Shown: positions 57,051-64,000 of the stretch, one piece after another
How the letters are laid out: each line of letters opens with the position of its first letter
Position numbering within the stretch: position 1 is the first letter of the stretch
Assembly: GCA_012931725.1 (NCBI GenBank)
Contig: CM022946.1
Span: 47,372,170 to 47,436,169, forward strand
Length of the DNA stretch: 64,000 nt
Origin: Litsea cubeba
Taxonomy: Eukaryota > Streptophyta > Magnoliopsida > Laurales > Lauraceae
Reading direction: 5' to 3'
Position numbers and translations under genes: made by a program
Notes under the pieces: model-generated
What the model saw: only the letters and a program-made list of their open reading frames with translations
The model's database searches: none
What the model was told of the DNA's origin: nothing

Positions 57051-57686
57051 ATAGCCGTGATTAGCATAATCCTGGAGCTTTGAAAACCTCCTCACACAGA
57101 TTCCATTGTATTTGTTTCTCTAGTTTATATTATAGTTGTTTAAGAATGTGATGCTTCATGCATCTGTTTCACATTGTTCCCCCTATATTGTTGCCTATGT
57201 GTTTTTATTTTAATGTTTCCACGAGTCTTATGCATTGGGGAGACATATCAATCAAGTAGTTCCTAGATTATGTTCATCACAGCATTTGGAGTTTAGCTAT
57301 CGGGTTCAAAGCATGGGTGGAATGAACAACGATCGATAATAAGAATTAATTGTGGGTTGAAAGGATAATCAAGTGGTTTATTTATTTATTCTTATGCCAG
57401 CAAGAATGGAAGGAATAAATGAAAGAAACAAGTAATTGGTGAATGGATATAATTTACCCCAATACCAAATGGAAATTGTATGTTAAGAACCCCACAATTT
57501 TCACGAGTCAAATGAAGTTGAAAGAGTTGAGGTGATGGGTATTTTTCCGGAATCATTTTTAAAATAGTTATCAAGTGAACAACACAAAATGCCTAGTTCC
57601 CTTTGATGAGTTAGCCAATTATCATGCAACCTACTTTGAATAGGAAGCCATACAAAGTTGGAATATCCTTCAATAATGACATTTCA
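57051..57686. other. Intergenic, no supported gene
   Basis: AT-rich. No ORF with a recognisable domain and no clear repeat. Confidence 0.5.
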
Positions 57687-59640
57687 TTCATCATCATCAT
57701 CGTCTAAACCTTGTCGCAATTGTTTTTGGGTCAACTACATAAATTTTGTTTCTCCATTCTGATCTATCTTGGGCCAAATGCTTGGATAAATTCCACTTCT
57801 GCATATCTATCCTTATTGCTTCTATTCATGTCCTCGTTGGCCTAATCTTTATCCTTATTGTAGATCTATTGTTGCTGGCCTGCATGCATTGGTCATGTCA
57901 AAACCATTTTAAACAAGCCTATCTTAATTTCTACCTATTGATGATCCTCTAAATGCTTTTGAATGCGCTCATTTCTGATTATATCTTTTTCTAGTTTTAA
58001 TACTTATTTTTTGCATATATTATTTCTTGATTGACCAACATTCTGCTCCATAGGTCAAAGTTGGTCTAATCGTTGCTTGTAAGATTTTCCCTTCAGTCTT
58101 GCTTGTATCTGTTGATCACCAAGCACTTCAGCAACAAGTCTCCATTTCAATTATCCTGCTCGGCTGCTCCTATCCTATGGTTGACGTCCTCCTCAATGTC
58201 TGCATCCTTCTTAATTATAGAGCCAAGATATCGTAAGAAATCTCTTTGTAGTATCTTTTAAGCTTCAATTCTCGCTTGAATTTCATCTCTTTGTACATTT
58301 TCGCTAAAGTTGCAATTCCCATATCTTGTCTTTGTTTGCCTTATTTTAAAGCTCTCCATATCTTAAATTTTGTATTCATGCCATCTCAATTCATCCTCTA
58401 ACACTATATCATCTACAAACAACTTACAAGAAGGTACCTCCTCTTGTATATGAGCTGTGGACTCGTCCATATTTAGTGTAAAAAGATAAGAGCTTAAAGT
58501 TTACCCCTGACGTAAACCTGTGGTCACTGTAAACTATGTGTCTTTCCATTAGTAGTTCTCACACTAGTAACATATCTTTAATGATGTAAATACAACATAT
58601 AAAGATACTCCTTTTTATCTAAAATCCACAAAATCTTTTAGGTACTTGTCGTAGGCTTTCTCTAGATCGATGAAGACCATGTGAAGATTTTTTCTCCTCT
58701 TGGTATTTTTTCATTTTGTCTAAGTGAGAAGATAGCTTCCATAGTTGACCTCCTTGTCACAACAACAAATTGATTTCCCGTGATAATTGGTGCAACTTTG
58801 TAAATCTCCTTTTTTCTTGTTTATAGATACTATAACACTTCTCCATTCTTCCGCATTTTTATTGTCCTTAGCATCTTATTGAAGAGTGTGGTTACCCAAA
58901 TTCATTCAATTTCTCCTAAGCATTTTCAAGCCTCTATTGGAATGTCATCTAGCCTATAGCCTTTCCTATCTTCATTCTTGCCAATATATATATATATATA
59001 TATTTCACTTTTGCTAGCCTAATCTATGGTAAATGATATGTCTTGCTAATGGAGTATCTCTTTATCATTCATGAGCCTCTTATAAAATCTTCATTTAAAA
59101 GTTTGTTAAAATATCCTCTCCACTTTTCTTTAATATAATTGTCCTTCACTAAAACCTTTTGGTAAACTCTCTTTATATACCTGACATGATCTAAAACCCC
59201 ACTTTCTTTTCCGTCATTCTTACAAGCTCGAAAATCTCTCTCCTCTTGTTCCTAACTTAGTATATATGTCATGATATGAATTGGACTTTTCATAACTTGC
59301 GATTTTCTTAACTTTTTGTTCCTTATACATTTTATAATTTTTATTATTTCTAGTCCCTATCAAATTTATAGCAACTTTTTCTCTCTATCATGTCTTTCTG
59401 AACTTCTACACTTTATCATCAGGATCGTTTTGTTGGAGTGTCTTTTCCTTTATGACTTTCCAAGCACCTCTTTTGAAACCCTTCTAATATAATCAATGAT
59501 TTGGTTTCACATCACCGTAGTTTTTTCTTCAAAATTTCGTTCTCTCCCCTTTATCACCTTACGCCTAAATGCTGTTGTCCTTTCCTCTTTTAAATCCCCC
59601 ACACTATTTTAGAGTACCTTTTATTTACTACCTCTTTCTT
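57687..59640 (-). pseudogene. RTE-type LINE, 5'-truncated and degenerate
   Basis: On the - strand, broken by many stops and frameshifts, the translation shows the RT blocks of plant RTE LINEs in order: M-V-F-I-D-L-E-K-A-Y-D-K (about 58640-58680), T-V-T-T-G-L-R-Q-G and L-S-S-Y-L-F-T-L-N-M-D-E (about 58460-58530), L-F-V-D-D-I-V-L (about 58395-58420), and R-Y-L-G-S-I-I-K-K-D (about 58195-58235). The 3' end is marked by a TCATCATCATCATCG run (57687-57704), i.e. an ATGATG-type tail as in RTE elements. No function remains. Confidence 0.82.
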
Positions 59641-59684
59641 TTATTTCTAACGAACACATAAAACTACTTATCCTATGTTGTGTG

Positions 59685-59923
59685 TGACACAAACTCAAAA
59701 GAGAGAAATATTGGATTGTAATCTTCTATCTCGGTTTGAGATTTCAATTCATTATATTGACATTACATGCCTTGTTTAGGCTATAAATCAGTAATCAAAA
59801 TCTAATTTACACACGGTTATGACCTGTACAATCTTTGACTATATCCTACATATATTACAGCTGGGCTGGATATAATTGGGCCTGGATTTGTGCAATAAGA
59901 GAGCTAAACCGGGCTTCTTGACA
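59685..59923 (-). mobile_element. 3' LTR of the copia element
   Basis: About 239 bp; on the - strand it starts TGTCAAGAAGCCCGG at 59923. It is preceded by the polypurine tract TTGAGGGAGGA (59924-59934). The outer end, near TTTGTGTCACA at 59685, is approximate. Confidence 0.65.
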
Positions 59924-59930
59924 TCCTCCC

Positions 59931-62158
59931 TCAAATTGATGCTATTGAGTCAACAAGCAACAATTTGCCAACCAAGAACTGATGACGTGGTCTTGGTAGG
60001 CCCTTGGTAAAAATGTCTGCAACTTGAAGTCCAAATGATATATGTGGAAGGCTAATAGTGTCATTTTTAAATTCATCCCTGATATAATGACAATCGACCT
60101 CAATATGCTTTGTACGCTCATGAAAAACAGGATTTGAGGTAATCCGAATGGCACTAGTATTATCAGCATAAAGGGGTGTTGGAGAGGTTTGAGGAAAGCC
60201 AAGCTCAGAAAGCAATCCACGAAGCCAGACGATTTTTGAAGAGGCGGCAGACATAGCACGATATTCAGCTTCAGTGGAGGATTTGGACACTTTATCCTGT
60301 TTTTTACATTTCCAAGAGAGCAATGAGTCTCCTAAGAACATGCACCATCCTGTCGTTGATCTCCTGGTATCCGAACAACTAGCCCAATCGGCATCAGAGT
60401 ATCCTGTAAGAGATAGTGTGTTGCCAACGGGAAAGAACAAACCACGAGTCGGAGTGCCAAGAATGTAACGAATGATGCGCCGGACAGCAGTTAGATGTAA
60501 CTGACGTGGTTGCGTCATAAACTGGCTAAGAAGGTTGACAGCATAAGAAATATCAGGCCGGGTAATTGTGAGATATACCAAGCTGCCTACTAATTTGCGA
60601 TATAAGGTGGCATCCGAAAGGAGATCGCTTTGCTCCTAAGACAATTTAACATTGACTTCAAGAGGAGTATCAACCGGGGTAGAGTTCTGTAGACCGGCCA
60701 TCTTAATGAGGTCCAATGCATATTTATGCTGATCAAGAATTATGCCTTTTTCTGAGTGATGAACTTCCAGACCCAATAAATAGGTAAGGGGACCTAAGTC
60801 CTTCATATGGAATGACTCATTAAGTGAGGCTTGAAGCTGGCGAATCATTGATGAATCAGATCCAGATATGATGATATCATCCACATAGACAAGTAATACA
60901 GTAATCCTAGCTGATGTGCGATGAAGAAATAGAGAAGGGTCAGATGGACTCTGTTGAAAATGAAGTCGAAGAAGGATATCGCGAAAATTTTCGAACTAGG
61001 CTCTAGGTGCTTGTTTGAGACCATAGAGGGATCGACGTAAGTCAGCAACTTCATCGCTGGAAGAACTCGAAATGCCAGGTGGAAGTTTCATATAGACTTC
61101 CTCTTTTAGATCCCATGCAGAAAGGCATTCTTGATGTCGAACTGATAAAGAGGCCAGGATTGTGAAGCTGCAATTGCTAGCACCATGCGAACTGTAGTCA
61201 TTTTTGCGACCGGAGCAAATGTCTCATCATAGTCAATACCATATTCTTGGCGATTACCAAGTGCGACGAGGCGGGCCTTATGACGATCCAACGAGCCATC
61301 CGGTTTAAGTTTGATGGAAAAAACCCATTTACAGCCAATGGGTTTTGCATGAGATGGGCAGGACACAATATCCCATGTGTGATTTTCCTGAAGAGCATCT
61401 AACTCTTCCTGCATAGCTTTCTTCCAACAGTCATGTTTTACTGCCTGCGAATACGAGTTAGGAATAATAACAGTAGATAAGGCAGCAAGTAAAGAAGTGT
61501 GAGTGAAGCCATATCTGTCTGGGGGACGAATGTGGCGAGTGGATCGCCTAAGTGAATCGATATTGGAGTAGGAGCAGGAGCAGAAGAAGGATCGGGTTCT
61601 GGTGGCAGATCAAGTGGCGGGGAATGATCCGTAGGAGATTGTAGCTGTGGAACATCTTTGTGATGACGCCTTTCATAGACAATGAGAGGTGGAGCAACAT
61701 CATCAGTAAAATTGGGTAAGAGGGAGACAGAGGGAAATGAATCTTTGTGATTTGAAAAGAAAATTTATTTTTCAAAAAAATTACATTCCGAGAAACTCGG
61801 ATGCGATGTATGACTGGATCATAACAAAGAAAACCCTTTTGGTGAGAGGCAATAGCCCAGAAAAGCACACTTCGCAGATTGGGATGTCAGCTTTGTCCGT
61901 TCAGTAGGAGGAAGATGAACAAAGCACACACAACCAAAGGTGCGTAAATGAGTGTATGTTGGCTGTGTGTTGAAAGTCTATAATATGGAGATTGATAAGA
62001 TAGCATCGGTGATGAGAGACGATTGATTAAGTGAACTGCAGTAGCTAATGCTTCTGGCCAAAACTTAGCCGGAACTGATGATTCTAAAAGAAGGGAACGA
62101 ACGGTATCAAGAAGATGCCGGTTTTTCCGTTCGGCAACTCTATTCTGTTGAGGAGCAT
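59931..62158 (-). pseudogene. copia pol: integrase C-terminus, RT, RNase H
   Basis: The integrase end and linker lie at about 61548-62158 (RVAERKNRHLLDTVRSLLLE-type segment). RT begins at 61414 with W-D-I-V...G-C-K-W-V-F and ends its first frame at 61106 in Y-Q-F-D-I-K-N-A-F-L-H-G, just before a frameshift. The catalytic block with M-D-D-I-I-I-S-G is near 60850-60884. RNase H occupies 59931-60581 (S-D-A-D-W-A, S-S-T-E-A-E-Y, Y-A-D-N, H-I-E-V-D). Stops or frameshifts fall near 60640, 61000, 61100 and 61550. The enzyme is dead. Confidence 0.9.
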
Positions 62159-64000
62159 TTCAAACCAAATCCTGAATGACCAATTTAAAGTGACATGTAC
62201 GTTATTAAAGTGACATGTACTTCTATTCTTATGAATACAATTTAAAGATTGTTTGATTATGGATTGCATGTAATTAAAATCTATATCATTTGAATTCATT
62301 GGTTTATGAGCAATTTCTATGGCTTTACTTAAATGAGTGCTTTATGATAAGGAAGGTTGGGAGAAATCCAGCAACTACAGTACTACACAATTACTAAGAC
62401 GACATGTAAGATGTGTTCCATTTTTTATAGAGAAAATCTAAATGACCTGACGTCGGGCCCGAAAGGTGGCCTTACGTCAGGCCCTGCAGCACATCTCTTA
62501 TAGCCAAATTACACTGTGAATATAATCGAAGTCATTGGCATGACTACACCAAAAACGCCAATTAGAAACGTTAGTATGAATCGGTCGGTATCTCTTTCTA
62601 TTTAGTCGAGTTTCCAACCCGTTTATGAAATAAAAAACCGTTTCAGAACAACGCGGTCTCATTACCCGGTTCTCATTTGTCAAATTTTGACGCCTCGTAA
62701 GAATAAAAAAGCGTTCTATCCCTTTCGTTCGCGCCATTCCCGGTTCTCACTCTTTCATTCGTGCCATTTCGTCCCTCCCTCCTTTTCTCACAAACCCTTT
62801 CATCTCTCTCTCTCTGACTCTCTCTCAGAAATCCTTCAACAAAAGTCTCTTGAAGATACATAAAAGTATGATTTCGATTCGGGTTCGCCGATCGCCGTTG
62901 AGGTTTTCTTAGATTTATAACTCCGTCGCTGGCTTGGGATCTATGTGATCGATTCAAGTTCGCCGATCGCCGCTACCAGTTTGCAGAACGGGATCTTGAG
63001 GAGAGTCCGATACTGCCGTTTGCGCTTCTCGCCATTGTCGGAGAAGACAAAGCCCTTGGGGTGAAGGATTGGGGCAGAACTAGAACGAGATAGGAGATTA
63101 GATCCTAGGGTTTGGATCATACCAGGACTTCAGAAACAGAGCATTGTGGAAGAAGGGTTGTGCTGAAACAGAGAGATCAGGTGGCTGGAGACAGATTTGA
63201 TCAATCACAAATCAGAGGTGGGCCACTTTTTTGGTGTGAATCCGAGAACCCAGTAATAGATTTGAGCTGAACGTGCATTCTCTTTTGACTTTCTTAGGTT
63301 GAGGATAACATCTAACGAAGGGCTTCACCCGTCTTAGATTGGCGTCATTCTCCGTGACCGGTGACTCCCACGACGTTGCTCGGGTTAAAAGCGTCACTGG
63401 TAGCAAGAACCTGCCCAAGTAAGATAAAGGACTCTGAGCCATTTTCAGGTGATTTTCAGTCTCATCAATCCATTATCTTTTTTTCTGAGGCTTCCCAATA
63501 CAACTCTCGTATACCATTTTCCCCATTTAGCATATTGCCAGTTGCTGTTTTGTAGTTTGTTTCTCTCCATTTTCCTCTCTAAATTAAGTGCTTGAATCCG
63601 ATATTTGGGTAGAAGAATTGTAATACTGCTTTGACAAGGGCTTTTACCGATTTCAACTTCAAGGATCTGTTCAATTTCGTCTGACATGCTGTTTTATCTT
63701 CGTAACAGTTTGGTTTTTTTGCTTTTTCAATGAAAAGTTTGTGTTTTTATGAGTTGTTGCGTTTTGGCGTTTGTGGCGTTGGGTTTTTGTTGGTTTTAGG
63801 TGTTAGTTTCTGTGAAAGCTTAAATTTCTTTGAATTGGGTTCTGCTCATGTGTGTTTGTTGATGTTTGTGATTTCTATCTTAGAGCAATAGGGTTCTCAT
63901 TTTTGTTCTGGTATGTTTTTGACTATTGCCAGTGACTGATGAACTACTGATTGCTGTTAAAGACGTATTTAACATTTGCCTTCTATATTGTTAAGTTTAG
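62159..64000. other. Unassigned; possibly upstream part of a + strand gene
   Basis: At 62449-62482 ACCTGACGTCGGGCCC and GGCCTTACGTCAGGCC form an inverted repeat. At 62542 a GACTACACCAAAAACGCC stretch weakly resembles a CACTA-transposon terminus. A CT-rich tract (62798-62826), followed by GC-richer sequence to about 63440 and then T-rich sequence, resembles a plant promoter, 5' UTR and first intron. No coding exon can be named. Confidence 0.35.

Larger units (their letters stand above)
59685..62158 (-). mobile_element. Truncated Ty1/copia retrotransposon
   Basis: On the - strand this runs from the middle of integrase (V-A-E-R-K-N-R-H-L-L near 62110-62140) through RT and RNase H to a short 3' LTR. 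The 5' half (5' LTR, gag, protease, integrase core) is missing beyond about 62158. Domain order integrase-RT-RNase H confirms copia type. Stops and frameshifts split it into at least four frames. Confidence 0.88.

Noticed and set aside
56612..57095. Ala/Arg/Pro-rich frames on both strands
   Set aside because: GC-rich U3 of an LTR-like sequence gives open frames by composition alone.
62543..62700. CACTA-type transposon terminus
   Set aside because: Only a weak match to CACTACAAGAAAA-type ends (GACTACACCAAAAACG), with no partner end and no 3-bp target duplication found.
1..64000. tRNA, rRNA or other structured RNA genes
   Set aside because: No cloverleaf with A and B boxes and no rRNA-like sequence was noticed. 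A tRNAscan or Rfam search would be needed to exclude small ones.

Overview
This is nuclear DNA of a flowering plant, probably a eudicot. It holds nested LTR retrotransposons, plant-type FAR1/FRS and GRF zinc-finger sequences, an RTE-type LINE, a Ty1/copia element and a MULE-like insertion, all in AT-rich intergenic DNA. Most of the window is transposable element. I see no bacterial, organellar or viral genome organisation. I could not identify the species.

The dominant feature is one family of giant Ty3/gypsy elements of the Tat lineage, present twice in opposite orientation. The hallmarks are a second (archaeal-type) RNase H after the usual one, a G-patch between protease and RT, a very large gag, and an antisense gene between pol and the 3' LTR. 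Copy A (+ strand, <1..15278) enters the window inside gag and ends with a 3' LTR inserted in a FAR1/FRS-type pseudogene. Copy B (- strand, 23270..44938, 21.7 kb) is full length, with two LTRs of about 2.37 kb and a 5-bp target duplication TAGTG.

The most interesting system is the antisense gene. In both copies it has its own TATA box, a short 5' UTR, a 10-nt first coding exon (ATG GCT TCA A) followed by GTAAGT, and four more exons. All four introns are phase 1, with GT..AG borders that keep the frame. In copy A the five exons give an uninterrupted 1,223-residue protein: a plant-mobile-domain-like region, a basic cluster, an acidic linker and a C-terminal coiled coil. In copy B the same gene is broken by a nonsense codon, a one-base insertion and two deletions. 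The damage is reciprocal: A has an intact antisense gene but lost protease and the RT catalytic core in a 3,076-bp deletion, while B keeps gag, protease, RT and both RNases H, with two small lesions in integrase.

Region by region: 1-15278 copy A; 15279-17010 FRS-like pseudogene; 17255-17590 tandem repeat; 18678-19139 small two-exon GRF zinc-finger gene (- strand, apparently intact); 19140-23264 unassigned DNA ending in a possible copia LTR; 23265-44943 copy B with its target duplication; 45357-51857 an older non-autonomous LTR element (C, - strand) whose 3' LTR carries a 1.9-kb MULE-like insertion with a 9-bp target duplication; 51858-55258 mostly featureless apart from a 125-bp inverted-repeat element; 55259-55990 LINE RNase H and 3'-end remnant; 56290-57050 an LTR-like sequence; 57687-59640 degenerate RTE-type LINE; 59685-62158 truncated Ty1/copia element; 62159-64000 unassigned, possibly the upstream part of a + strand gene.
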